From: Micrasema longulum | Taxonomy: Eukaryota; Arthropoda; Insecta; Trichoptera; Brachycentridae | Length of the DNA: 64,000 nt | Direction of reading: 5' to 3' | Assembly: GCA_022494885.1 (NCBI GenBank) | Contig: JAGVSM010003668.1 | Location: forward strand, 1-64,000 | Notes under the pieces: model-generated | Seen by the model: the letters and a program-made list of their open reading frames with translations, nothing else | Told to the model about the DNA's origin: nothing | Database searches by the model: none | Shown: positions 49,011 to 61,100 of the stretch, one piece after another | How the letters are laid out: every line of letters begins with the position of its first letter | Position numbering within the stretch: the stretch's first letter is position 1 | Made by a program: the position numbers and the translations under genes

Positions 49011-52000
49011 TTACTCATCTCTCTTGATAGCTCTGTATTTATTGAGTTCATTAGGAAATGTACGAGATAACTCCACCAGTAAATGTGCTTTAAAACGTTT
49101 GTAGGAATCTATTTTTCCTTTCACTTCTTCATTTTTCGTCAGTGCCTTCTCGATGCAGTCTTTAGTATAAAGTTGAGGATTTCTTCCTTGATCAATGTAA
49201 CTGAAAAGAAAAATAATTTACTTGTTTAAATCGGCAATGTTTTAAGTATGTCCAAATGTTTGTAGACAAGGTTGGATTCCACTCCCAAAAATTGAAAAGT
49301 ATTTTAAGGCGTCGCCTAGTAGGTGAAATAATTCAGCCAGATGAATCTCACCCCTATCAATTTATGTTTTAGATCCTTTACTTCACAAAAGTCAACAGGT
49401 GGAAGGGTTGAGGAAATGTGGAAGTTCAAACATAGACATAGAAGTGTGTAAAGTGGCCACTTAAACCAGTCAATGACAGGTCATTAGCCCTGTAAATGTC
49501 TATACTTCCATATTCCCTTCTCAAGAATGTTTTGCCCCTCTGTTGTGATAAATTTCTATATTTATTTATTTATAATACAAAAGTTCACTGCGTGTGCCTG
49601 GTAAGGTACACAAAAGAATATTCAAATCGAAGACCTGAACAACTTTCGAACCTTTCGACTTCGTAGTTTTATACAACTATCTTTTGTTTTTAAGAGTCAA
49701 ATCCTGGAGCAGTAAGGCTGGTGTATAAGCAACTGAGAGCAAACAGGAGGAAATAATACAAAAAATGGATCTTTTGAATACGTGTCACCATTTATTGTGT
49801 ACATAGAGTGCCATAAACGTAATCCGATCCCAATGCTCAGTGGCATCGGTCGTAAGTTAGCCCCCCGTTTAGATTTTATTACTTGGGTTCTTATTTTGAA
49901 AATTACATTTTGAAGAGTTTTCGCTAAATTGTTGAAAATATTTTTGTTCGATGTTTGAGAAAAAGCTTGTTATAAAAGTGAATAAATGTATGGAGAAAAC
50001 TATAAACTAAGTTGTCAAAGACTGTTTCCTTATTACATCAGAGATCTCATTATTTCCGTGAGCGTTCAATCCGAGTTCAACTGTAGTTAAGAAAATCAAA
50101 AGTTATAGTTGTAAAAAGGTATTATTTTTTTAAAATTGTAACATTTACTTTCGATTTTTAACTTTTACTAATGATCAAACCATAGAATTAAGAATAGTCC
50201 AGGAGCGTCGAATTTGAATTCATCGGACTGTGTCCAATAATGCCCCCACTCCGCCTTACTTTCACCGCGTGCATTCGTGAAGTCGCCGGGTAATGTTGCT
50301 TGATGGGAAAAAAAAAATCATAACACAAATGTAAGGTAAAAAAATAGTAATCTTTTAATTTCACTAAAATTTTATTGTGCACACGGAAACATTGATTGAC
50401 ACAACAGAGTAGATAAGTAAAGGGTCATTTAATAAGAGTAATTGAATTAATGAACTTTGAACTTAAAATATAAAACAAATTTTATTTGACATAAAACGGA
50501 TATTTTTATATCATGTTAAATAATATTTGTTGTTCTAAAGATAATATCGTTCAAACATGGCGTTGTTTAATCTGTGGTCTAATTTTCAATAATTCTTTCA
50601 TTAGATGAGCAAAGAAGGGTAAAAAAATTTACTACCTTGGCAACACTAACGAAATTTGTTTCTTCGACAATCTGACAGATAGAAAAATAATTCCATTTTT
50701 AAGTAATGCATTTGTTATATACACATTCATTTGCAAATTACAGATGATATGTGATTGCATCCTGTTTCTTTAAGATCCTAGCAGTATTTCTAAACTTTAA
50801 AAGGACACAACACGGCATAGTTGAATTTAAATCAGGAGTTGGGTACTGAGCGACGTCTACAAAGAAACTAATGGGTCAAAACGTAAACCAACTCATTTAT
50901 GAGTAGTTGAGTCGCCTTCTGTTTGATGTGCGTATGCGGTTTCTGGACTATTCTTAATTCTCTATGGATCAAACAAATTCTGAAAATTTTAACACTAAAA
51001 ATTACATGCATTGTTGTATTTTGATATTCTAAAAAAAAAATATGCCGCATTAAAAAGTGTATATATTGAATGTAAGAAAAGAGTAAAACAAGGTGTGTGT
51101 GAAAGAAAAAAATTACTGAAAGAAAGTGAGGGAATAAAAATGACAAAAAAATTCCAAGAAAATATAAAAATATTCTGGAAAGCAGTTAAAAATTCCCAAA
51201 AAAGTAAGGATAGTGGATGTATGACAGCAGTAATAGGAAACGATGGAAAAATTGTGACGAATGATAGTGGAATTAAAACGAGATGGAAGGAATATTTTGA
51301 GGTGTACGAAACGCATACAGGAAATATAGCCAGCGCACCACCTTCTCAAGTAAACATAAATGCAGATGACGATGCGAAAGAGATAAGTATGGAAGAAATT
51401 AAAAATGCTAATGGGAAACCGCAAGGTTATGATAACATTACCACAGAGTTTATAAAAGCGGGTGGAGAAATAATTTTGGTACGGCTACATAAGCTCTTGA
51501 GGTATTATATTACGAAAATGGCGCTATATAAGTTATCCATAATTATTATTATTAACCTATGTTTAGAGGAGGAATAGACTCCCCCTGATTGGAGGAGAGC
51601 TGTTGTTATGCCTCTATACAAGGGAAAAGGCTCTAGGGTGGACTGCGGAAACTATAGAGCTATCAGCCTTTTGAGCGCTGTTGGAAAGATTTATGGCAGA
51701 ATACTGATTGAGAGAGTAAGAAAAGTGACTAAAGATAGAGTTTGGGATATACAAAGTGGATTTATGAATGGAAGAGGATGTATGGATCAAATATTTGCTC
51801 TGCGAAATATGACAGAAAAGTTTCTGGCTAAACACCAGAAATTTTTCTGCGCATTTGTCGATCTGCAAAAGGCATTTGATAGAGTTGGCAGAGAGAAATT
51901 GTGGAAGGTTTATCGGAGTATGGAGTGAATGGTAACCTGACAAGGGCTATTGCGTCACTGTATAAGGACAGCACAGCATGTGTGAAGGTAAATGGGTCAT

Positions 52001-54060
52001 TCACATCGTGGTTTAATATTCCGAAAGGAGTCAAACAGGGATGTGTAATGTCATCATGGTTGTTCAACATATACATCGATAACTGTATGAAAAAACTGAA
52101 AGATTTAAGAATGAGAGCCAAAATGATTGGTATAACTGTTAACTGTCTTCTGTACGCGGATGATGCCGTGCTTCTTGCTAGCAGCAAAGAAGACCTTCAA
52201 TTCTTAGTAACAAAAGTCTACGAGGTATGCAAGAAAAGCGATTTGCTTATGAATGTTGATAAATCGAAAGTGATGGTTTTTGAAAGGGACGAAAATATAA
52301 CTAAATGTGAGATCAGCGTGAACGGAGATATTCTGAATCAGGTAGAAGAATTTGTGTACCTGGGAAGTATGTTTACTAGGGACGGAAAGGCCGAGAAAGA
52401 TATTGAAAGGAGGGTGAGTGCCGGGAACAGGGTGAACGGTGCACTAAAATCTACTTTGGCAAACCAATGTTTATCGCAGGAGGCTAAACTAGCAGTTTAC
52501 AACGGAGTTCTAGTGGCAACTCTAATGTATGGGAGCGAAGTATGGAATTGGATGATGATGAAAGTAGGTTGAATGCTGTCGAAATGCGATCCCTCGGGCG
52601 AATGTGTGGTAAACAATGTATGATAGGTGCACAAATGTCGAGATCCGTGAAGTGTGTAAGGCTGAGTAATGCATTATTGACAGAATCAAGAAAGGGGTGC
52701 TGCGTTGGTTTGGACATGGAGAGCGAATGGACAGCGAAAGAACGGCTAAAAGGATCTATGATGCAAATATTGATGGATGCATAAAACGAGGAAGACCGAG
52801 AAAGACATGGCACGATCGAGTCCATCAAATACTTGAAGATGGACATGTCAAAAGTAGGAATAATCGGCGTGCGTGCATGAGAAGATGTATGAATGTAGAG
52901 GAAGTGAGGTCTGTATGCCAATATAGTGTTATGGCGTTCTATCCTCTCTGCATACCCCTACGGGGAAACGGCGTGATGGTTTGTTGTTGTTGATATGCTA
53001 AAAGTATTATTTGTATAAGCATTATTCTAAATTTTGATTCCATTCCATTAAGATTTATTAGCGTACAAAACAAAAAACCTTTCAATAGAGCAGAGAATTT
53101 TTCATACTTACTCAAAAACTTCAAGTGGCACGTGAATATCTTGAACTTGACTTTTTAATTTATCTACCTCCTGAAGTCCCGTTACAAGCGACTGACTGAA
53201 ATATGAGAAAAAATCATATCAAACTTTGTAATCAACGTGTCACTATACTCCGATTGGCGAAATCTGGCAGCTGGCTACCCTTTACTAATAATTACAGTCT
53301 TCCTGGAATTTGATAAAAATTTAATTAGTCATTTGAGAAAACCCATCAGTCAGGTTTTGGCAGATGTGACTAACATGAAACGCACTTCATTCTGTTAATA
53401 AAATAATGTTTTATCAAAAAATAATGATAAATAATAACACAACAGACTATTAGCTGGCTTTTTAATTTAAAGTAGATAAATATAGATCTATTATAAACTT
53501 CTTTTTTCTTTATTTGAGCATGCTGTGTTCACATTTAACAACAATTTGTGATTATTATACCAATGTCATATGTATTTTTTATTGTTTGTGAACCGTAATA
53601 AATAAAATAATAAATAAACATTTTATACTAAGTTTAAAAAAAAAAAACAGTTTTTAAGCGCATTATTACTCTTGAGGTTTTCTGTGATTTCTGAAAATTT
53701 ACACCGACCGACTAATGGTGTTTCTCAAATGACCGATTAAATTATGTAGCTTAACTGTATTTTTCAGGCTTTAATGGACAATAAACCATTTGTAATTCTA
53801 AGAAAGAGAGGACTCTGGTCGTGAATCCTTCTGTAGTATAGTATAAATGGAGAAGTATATGGAAGCGTTTGGACACAAAATAAACAGTACATTTTTGGTT
53901 TAGTATATTTATGAAGATAAAGATAAATATATACTTACATTTTCTGATTTAGGACGCTTTGACCTTGAGGTTGAAAATCACTTACGATAATTCTTATCTG
54001 TCTTACATTTTCAATAAACATTTCTAACTGAGTCTCCAAATTTTCAAGAGGAGATGCCAT
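49011..54060 (-). CDS. MED10: Mediator complex subunit 10
   Basis: Three exons on the minus strand (54060-53939, 53195-53112, 49200-49011) join in phase 2 at both junctions and give 131 residues, close to the usual length of animal MED10. All donors read GT and acceptors AG. Key stretches are MASPLENLETQLEMFIENVR, DFQPQGQSVLNQKI, SLVTGLQEVDKL, VPLEVFDYIDQGRNPQLYTK, CIEKAL and FPNELNKYR, close to the fly protein. MED10 is a small, mostly helical subunit of the middle module of Mediator, linking activators to RNA polymerase II in the nucleus. Possible poly(A) signals (AATAAA on the minus strand) lie at 48970-48965 and 48943-48938. Intron 2 is 3.9 kb because it holds a LINE, a P-like element and repeat R. 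The gene is head to head with EXO1. Confidence 0.95.
49237..49555 (+). repeat. Dispersed repeat R, third copy (MED10 intron 2)
   Basis: GTTTTAAGTATGTCCAAATG at its left end, then GGCGTCGCCTAGTAGGTGAA, GAATCTCACC, CAACAGGTGGAAGGGTTGAG, AAAGTGGCCACTTAAACC and CTTCCATATTCCCTTCTC. These blocks match 14600-15070 and 21765-22185. Confidence 0.6.
50181..50966 (-). mobile_element. P-superfamily-like element in MED10 intron 2
   Basis: CATAGAATTAAGAATAGTCC at the left and its complement (with one extra base) at the right. GATCAAAC is duplicated exactly outside (50173-50180 and 50967-50974). The minus strand carries the THAP-like start MPCCVLLKFRN from 50818, then a stop. It is 786 bp, longer than the 32345 copy, and in opposite orientation. 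Confidence 0.8.
51011..52995 (+). pseudogene. LINE family A, longest copy: reverse transcriptase pseudogene (A5)
   Basis: This is the best copy of a non-LTR retrotransposon ORF2. It lacks the endonuclease, so it is 5'-truncated. It begins in the linker before the polymerase (KNSQKSKDSGC, TRWKEYFEVY), then the RT domain: PLYKGKGSRVDCGNYRAISL, MNGRGCMDQIFALR, FCAFVDLQKAFDRV, GVKQGCVMSSWLFNIYID and the catalytic box LLYADDAVLLA (about 52150). The end has GRPRKTWHD, NNRRACMRRC and the 3' tail CCCCTACGGGGAAACGGCG. Breaks: a family B tail insert at about 51500-51553, a stop at 51575-51577, a frameshift near 51890-51905 and more after 52540. The RT style suggests an RTE-like clade, but I cannot settle this by eye. 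It lies in MED10 intron 2, antisense to the gene. Confidence 0.88.
51500..51553 (+). mobile_element. LINE family B 3' tail inside the family A polymerase frame
   Basis: GGTATTATATTACGAAAATG, GCGCTATATAAGTTATCC and a TTATTATTATT end are the family B tail. They split what should read RLHKLL-NLCLEEE. The insert is about 54 bp, a multiple of three, so the frame continues through it. Confidence 0.8.
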
Positions 54061-55191
54061 AGTAGTTTATTTTATCGTTGGGTGACAACGGTAAATAACA
54101 ACGCAAATATTGTTTAGAAGTTATAAACAAACAAGTACAATCAAAACTTAGTTAAATCTATGAAAGTGAAGTATAAGTTTCACGCTATATTACAATATTT
54201 TATATGATTTACATTATTTACTTTCAATACTAGAGCGACACGGAATGAAGCCAGCTATGTAATCTATGAATGCAATGAAATATGAAATAATGAAATCGCT
54301 AACATAAACACCGATCAACCAAAAAACTCTACACCAGAGATTATTTCTATCCCATAGAAAATGATTTTGTGCGAACATTTTTTATTCAATTTTCGTCTGC
54401 GTATTTTCTAGAGCAACGTTCATAAACACGGCATACAATCTGTATTGAGTGCCGCAGCGAGACTTATTTTCGGAATCTCTAAGTTCAGTCATATCACTCC
54501 ACCACTTCGGGAACTACACTGGCTACGTTTTCCTCAGAGGGTCGAATACAAACTCTGTTGGCTTATGTATAAGTCACTGCACAACTCTGCTCCGGAATAT
54601 CTAAGGGAACTATGCATCCCAGATGAACTAGCTGACGGGCGTCTCACGCTTAGATCAGCTACGTCTACGGCGAGAGGAAAAGTTATTATACCTCTACGCA
54701 AACAGCGCACTAAATTTTGTGAGCGCGCATTTGCGGTCGCAGGCCCTATGGCATGGAATGCTCTCCCAGCAGAGGTGCGGGCTGTGAAAGTGAAGTGATG
54801 TTTCGGAAAAAACTTAAAACCCACTTATTCTCTAAATCATTAGAATAAATCCGTAGCATGTGACAACAAAATAAATTGTTTTAATTAAATTACAAATTTA
54901 AAATCTTCAATTAAATTCATTTAACAATATAATCACTATGTAAAGCGCCCTTGAGGTATTTTATTACGAAAGTGGCGCTATATAAGTTATCTATTATAAT
55001 AAAATACTGCCAACACGAAAAAAATTCGGCACATTTATTTTATATTATGTCACAGTTGGCCAAAATGTATGTTTCGCGCCACAAGAATTTGACATTTCCC
55101 AGCTGAGCGGAGGTTTTGATATAGCTGTCAATAATTATTTACAATAAATAAATATACTGAGAAGACATCACGTATTACGTTTAATGATACA
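54061..55191. promoter_or_regulatory. Shared 5' region of MED10 and EXO1
   Basis: The two start codons are 1,131 bp apart on opposite strands, so both promoters must lie here or overlap. About half of the interval (54418-55005) is a LINE fragment. That leaves roughly 54061-54417 next to MED10 and 55006-55191 next to EXO1. No TATA box is convincing against the AT-rich background. Confidence 0.5.
54418..55005 (+). pseudogene. LINE family B 3' fragment (copy B5)
   Basis: The frame from 54445 has SAAARLIFGI, LRELHWLRFPQRVEYKLCW, PEYLRELCIP, CERAFAVAGPMAWNALPAEV and, after a frameshift near 54797, the KTHLFSKS-like end. The 3' tail (AAGCGCCCTTGAGGTATTTT, AGTGGCGCTATATAAG) reaches 55005. The upstream polymerase is absent. 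Confidence 0.85.
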
Positions 55192-58100
55192 ATGGGCATA
55201 ACGGGACTCATACCGTTTCTAGAGAAAGCTTCCAAAAAGTGTAATATCTCAGAGTTTTCAGGATGTACAGTTGCTGTAGATACGTATTGCTGGTTGCATA
55301 AAGGTGCCTTTTCATGTGCCGATAAACTAGCCAGGGGAGAATTTACGGATGCGTACGTACACATTATACGTTAGATGGTATGATCTGCTATAACTTGTAC
55401 TGATTGTTGACTGATATATAATTCATTTTCCAGACATATAAAATACTGTATGAAGTATGTCAACATGCTATTATCCCATTCAATTAAACCGATTCTCGTA
55501 TTTGACGGCCGACACCTGCCGGCGAAAGCTCTAACAGAGAAAAAACGACGAGAGTGAGTATCCATTCAACTATCCAAAATATTTCTGAAGGAATTCATTA
55601 GATACATATCGTTTTCCCGTTTGACAGGCGCCGTGGCGCAGTTGGTTATACGGCAAACTATGAAACTGGCGTCGCGGGTTCGATTCTCGCCAGTTGCAAG
55701 AAAAATATCCAAGAAAGATTTTTTTCTCGATTGGTCTGGGTGCTGTGGTGTATTTTTCAGTACCTCCTTCCATATCCCCTCTATCCCACCTTCTGACAAG
55801 CCTCAAAATAGAAGCTTAGCGGGTTATTCCTTTTATAAAAAATATATAAAAAGGTAGGCAGATAGGATATAACGCCACATCACTCAATTTTTGCATACAG
55901 ATCTCGCTTCTCTACATTCATACATTTTATCATGCGCACGCGCCGATTATTCTGACTTTTGACATGTCCATCTTCAAGTATTTGTTGGATTTGGCCATGC
56001 CATGTTTGTCTCGGTCTTCCTCTATTTCTGCATCCATCAACATTCGCATCGAAGATCCTTTTAGCCGTTCTTTTGCTGTCCATTCGCCTTACATGTACAA
56101 ACCAACGCAGCACCCCTCTCCTGATTCTGTCGATAATGCCTTACATAATGTACGGATCTCGACATTCGTGCATCTATCATACATAGTTTTACCACACATT
56201 CGCCTAAGAAATCGCATTTCGACAGCATTCAGCCTATTTTCATCCCTGTTTTTCTTTTCTCCCATACATCAGAGTTGGGACCAGGACTCCATTGTGATCT
56301 GTTAATTTTGGCTCTTGTGACAAACATTTATTTGCCAAGGTTGATTTCAGTGCACCGTTCACTCTGTTCCCGGCAATCACCATCCCTTCAATATTTTTCT
56401 CATTCTATCCCTAGTAAACATACTTCCCGAGACACACGAATTCCTCTACCCGTGTTAGTATAACCCCATTCATAGTAATTTTATATTTAGTCATACTTTA
56501 ATTTCTTTCTAAAATTATCGCATTCGATTTATCGATATTCATCAGCTAATCGCTTCCCTTGCATACATCGAGAACTTATTATCAGATAATCGGACTTTGA
56601 GGTGTGCAAAGGGTCTGACGGAATTGAATTATTTAAAGTAGATTATGAATACTACACTTTCACATAGGTTAACTATCTAACTTTAATATTTTATTATTTG
56701 AAAACATAAATTTATTTAAGTTATAAACATATCTGCATGTGTATCTCAAAATTGGAAATTTCGGGTTTATCTCACTGTTGCTTTGGGTTGGCGATATATC
56801 TAGACTTATTTTTCTTAGATGTTTTTCTAGTTCTCTTGTTTGTTTAATATTTTGTGAAAAATACTTTCAAAATTCCTCCCAAACATAACCATAATACACG
56901 CTTCACATATAATGATGGTTTGTTTGTACCAAAATTATGTAATAAGTATGGTAATAGAACTCTTAATTATTTAGTACCTAGCATTTTTAATTTATTGCCG
57001 AAATAATTCAAATTTAACACACAATGTAACAAGAGCAAAATAAGAGTGGCCACTCGATCAAAAGTTTATGTACGAATAGTAGCTCATATGTAAATATTTA
57101 AATTTTTCATATATTTTCTTGTATAAAAATAAAAATAAATATTTGTATATACATGTAAATAACTGATCTTTCCGGCTCTTTATTATATCTGTAAATTCAT
57201 TGTTTTTATAAATTTAGATAATATTATAAAAGTTAGTATAAATATAAATCTCCACCAACAAGTTACAGAAAGTGGCTTCGTGGGATTTTAGTTTTGGTAA
57301 AAAATAAGAAAACATAAATGTTAAAACTGTAAAAATGTTTGATTAAAGTAATAAAAAAAAAATATATATATTTTTATTTTTATTTATTAAGGAAAAACAA
57401 CAGTTATGTTATCTAAGAATACAAAATATAAAAAATAGTACATAAATCCAGTTAAAGTTTTTCACAAATATAATGAAAGAACATGTTACACAGTAAAGAG
57501 AAAAATAATATATTATTTAAGACATGAGAAAAAAAAAAGAGCTCGTAAAAAGGCTAAGGGATGAGGAAATATATATATAATTTGAATTGTCCGTCAACAG
57601 TGCCGGATCGAACGGAATCTAGTGCGCCATCACAAAGGGACGGGAATATTCACATTTGTAAATTAATACGAGCATGTTATTCTCCCCTCCCTTGTTAGCA
57701 CGTGTCAGATTCTTTGTGCCAACTGAACCTATGGTAGGTCCGACTCTGTCTTATCACACTCACTTTTTGGTAATAATAACACAGGTTTTCTCTTTATTCT
57801 GAGTGCATATTTTCTTTTTTCATCTAATGCATGTGTTACTAATGCATGTGTTTTTTCTTTTCAGATCTCGTACAACGGCTAAAATTCGGGCAGCTGAGTT
57901 TCTACGTCTTGGTCAGGTATTTCAAATATGTCCTGTGAATGACTAAAATTAATTTATTTTTAAATTTCCAGTTAATTGGTTTTTCCATTCACTGCAACGA
58001 TAAATTATTGTTTAGAAGCTGTACAAAACAGTTTGTATTCCTAAAAGTTAGATAAAATATAACTTGCAACTTCCGGTGACAACTGTATCGAGTGGCGGTG

Positions 58101-61100
58101 ATATGGATATAGTTGGCTAAGCCACACCCTGCAGATATCTCTTGAGAACCTTTACCATGCTTAGCAATAAGGCATTTAGTTCTCGACACCCACTGCTGAC
58201 AGTTTGTCAAGATTGGGTTTTCGTTTGAACTGGGTTGTGGTCCTGTGGCTAGTGTCGCGGACTCACATTTCAAAAGTTTGAGGTTCGAACCTCGCTCTAC
58301 TACAACAAATTCCCATTTCCCAAAAGTGAGTTGTTTAGAATAGCCTCTTAAATTCAAGTTTGTGATAATCATTAGACGTCAGAACTATGGGCTGGATCTA
58401 ATTTGAAAGGATGCGCAGAAGTTAACAGCTTAGAGGTGTAGGGAATTTCTGTTTGTGGATGCCATTTACCTCAACTAGGAAGCAGACATGAAATGATAAC
58501 GATGAACTTCTGTCCCTTGCAGATGGAAGAAGCACGATCTTATTTACGGCGAAGCGTAGACATAACTCACGAAATGGCTCTTCAGTTAATAAAACAATGT
58601 CGACAGAGAAATGTGGATTGTATTGTGGCTCCGTATGAGGCTGATGCGCAAATGGCGTATCTAAATAAAATAAATATAGCCCAAATAATCATCACAGAAG
58701 ACTCAGATCTTATTCTTTTTGGATGTAACAAGGTAACAAGGGTTTACTTTGTTTAATATTATATTTTTATAATTTATTTCTAACTTTTCGTTGTAGATTT
58801 AAATGAAAAAAGAAGTAAGAAACGAAATGTATTTTGTGGCAATTCATTAATTTTTATTTAATTATTAATTATTATTTATTTTATTATTAAATCTGAACTA
58901 AAGCGCATTTGCACCTTTCGCTTTTAAATTTTTTTCTTTCATTGTGCGAACCGGTTTTGAAAGAGGTAAATTTACATATTAAACAATTTTCTTAACATTG
59001 GAGCAAGTATTCTCCAAGACATTGGACCCTCCCATCTCTTGCGGGATATCCGCTAGACACAAATTAATATTTTAGTCTTGTAAAAAATAATAAAATAAAA
59101 ATAATTGACTGCATCGTGGTGTAATGGTCAGCACGTTTGCCTACCAAGCAAGAGGTCTCTGGTTTGATTCCCAACATGGTTGATATGAAATATTTATTTA
59201 AAAGGGTGTTTTCACACCAGAATATTTCATAGTCCCTGGATTGGTACCCGAAGCGTAAGACTGATAATCTTATCTTCATGTAACAAAAAATGATCAAGAT
59301 ACGCTGCGATTGGTGTACCAATGCAGTGCCCTATGCACCATTAGGTGCGGAAATTTTATTTTAATTCATAAAAATTTAGCGAAGCAAATATATGTACATA
59401 TTTGAATTTCAATGTTTCACAGATTTTATTTAAAATGGATTTAAATGGCAACGGTGTATTGGTAGAGAGCTCCAAGTTGCCCCTGGTAATGAAATGTCCC
59501 CTGGAGCACTACAGTTTCATCAAGTTTCGCCAAATGTGTATCATGTCGGGCTGTGACTACCTGTCTTCATTACCTGGTATTGGTTTGGCTAAAGCAAGAC
59601 AGTTTATCAACGCTACCAGAGATCCCGATATAAGCAATGTATGTTTTTTTTTATACACACTCCTTTGATTCAATTAAAAGAAGTACATATTTGTATTCTT
59701 ATGATTTACCAAAACTACTTGTGACTTTTTTATTTAATTCCTAACAGTTCTTGGGGAACTGTTTTCTGTTCTTAATTTTTTAATTATGTGTTTTTTTACA
59801 TTCCTTAAAAACTTTCTTTTAAATCCTTTGAATTGCTTCTAATAAACTAAATATTCGTTAGTGAGTCAATTCAGAATAATTTTTATATTCAACTGTGTCG
59901 TTCTGCTTATCATACTTCAATTGAAATGTTGCAGGTAACATAATTAGATTTATTTTCAACTGAAGATTGATGCATTGATTCGTGTTATATTAATTTTGGT
60001 TCCACTTCAGGCGCTCCGTAAATTGCCATCATATTTCAACAAATCACAAATGGTAGTGAGTGATGAATACCGCGAAGGATTTTTGAAAGCTGAAGCTACT
60101 TTCAAGCACCAATTGGTTTACGATCCCCTACAAAGGAAACTGTTGCCACTAAATAATTTGGAAGATGAAGGTAATTAGTTACTGAACTGTTATTATTATT
60201 AACTACACGATAAATATGTCGTATCCTAGTAGCAACTTGAAGCTAAGATAATCTAATGTCTTTGTTTCAAGAAAAGAGAAAAATTATATTTTTACTATGG
60301 ATCTGTTATACAACAGATCCATAAGGGTAGGCAGAAAGGATAGAACACAGTCCTCACTTTCCTTACATTTTTACATGCACACAATTTTTTCCAAGGTTCG
60401 CCTCCACATTATCACAAATTGATTCCCATTTTCATCTCATTTAGTAATTTACCAATTGTAGAAATGCAAATATTTCCTTTTATTTAAAAAAAATATATAT
60501 ATTTTTGTAAAATTTATTGTTCATTTTTTTTTTATATCAGATAATATACACTGGTAAAATCAACTCAACAGGCAACAGGCAGAAACAAACTTTTTTATGC
60601 GTCCTTAAAGTAACATGAATTAATTAAGCATTTAATGAAAATAACACTATGTACTTTATCCATAAAAAGAATAGATTATTTAAGTATTTACTTACAGCTT
60701 ATTTTAATCTGGTTGTAAAAAAGGCATAATTTTAATGAAATGTTGATCCTTTTTGCCTTTTGGGCAACTGATAAATTTTTACCAAAATTAAACCGATTCT
60801 TGCATTTAGAAATAATCTCAACGCTAAAAAATCTGTCGAATGGATAGACTACTGTGATGTTTTGTTTACTTTCAAAATATAATTAAAATGACGCACAACT
60901 AGCTATATGATTTGTATGGCATGTGTAGATAGACGAATTTGATGTGTCTACTTGCTACATTGGAGAGGTCAATGCAGAATTACTATTTACTACGTATATT
61001 ATTTTAACGTTAAATTATCTTTTTTTTTACTGAATTGCGTGATAACAATATACGTAAATGAATACACAAATTGTATTTCATTTTGACCTTGATGAACTTT

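Noticed and set aside
52484..52921. Minus-strand 145-residue open frame opposite the LINE.
   Set aside because: It is the antisense shadow of the family A ORF2 end; the same shadow appears opposite other copies (20203-20397, 51614-51943).
57989..58372. Minus-strand 127-residue frame in EXO1 intron 3.
   Set aside because: It crosses the SINE-1 copy on the opposite strand and has no domain.
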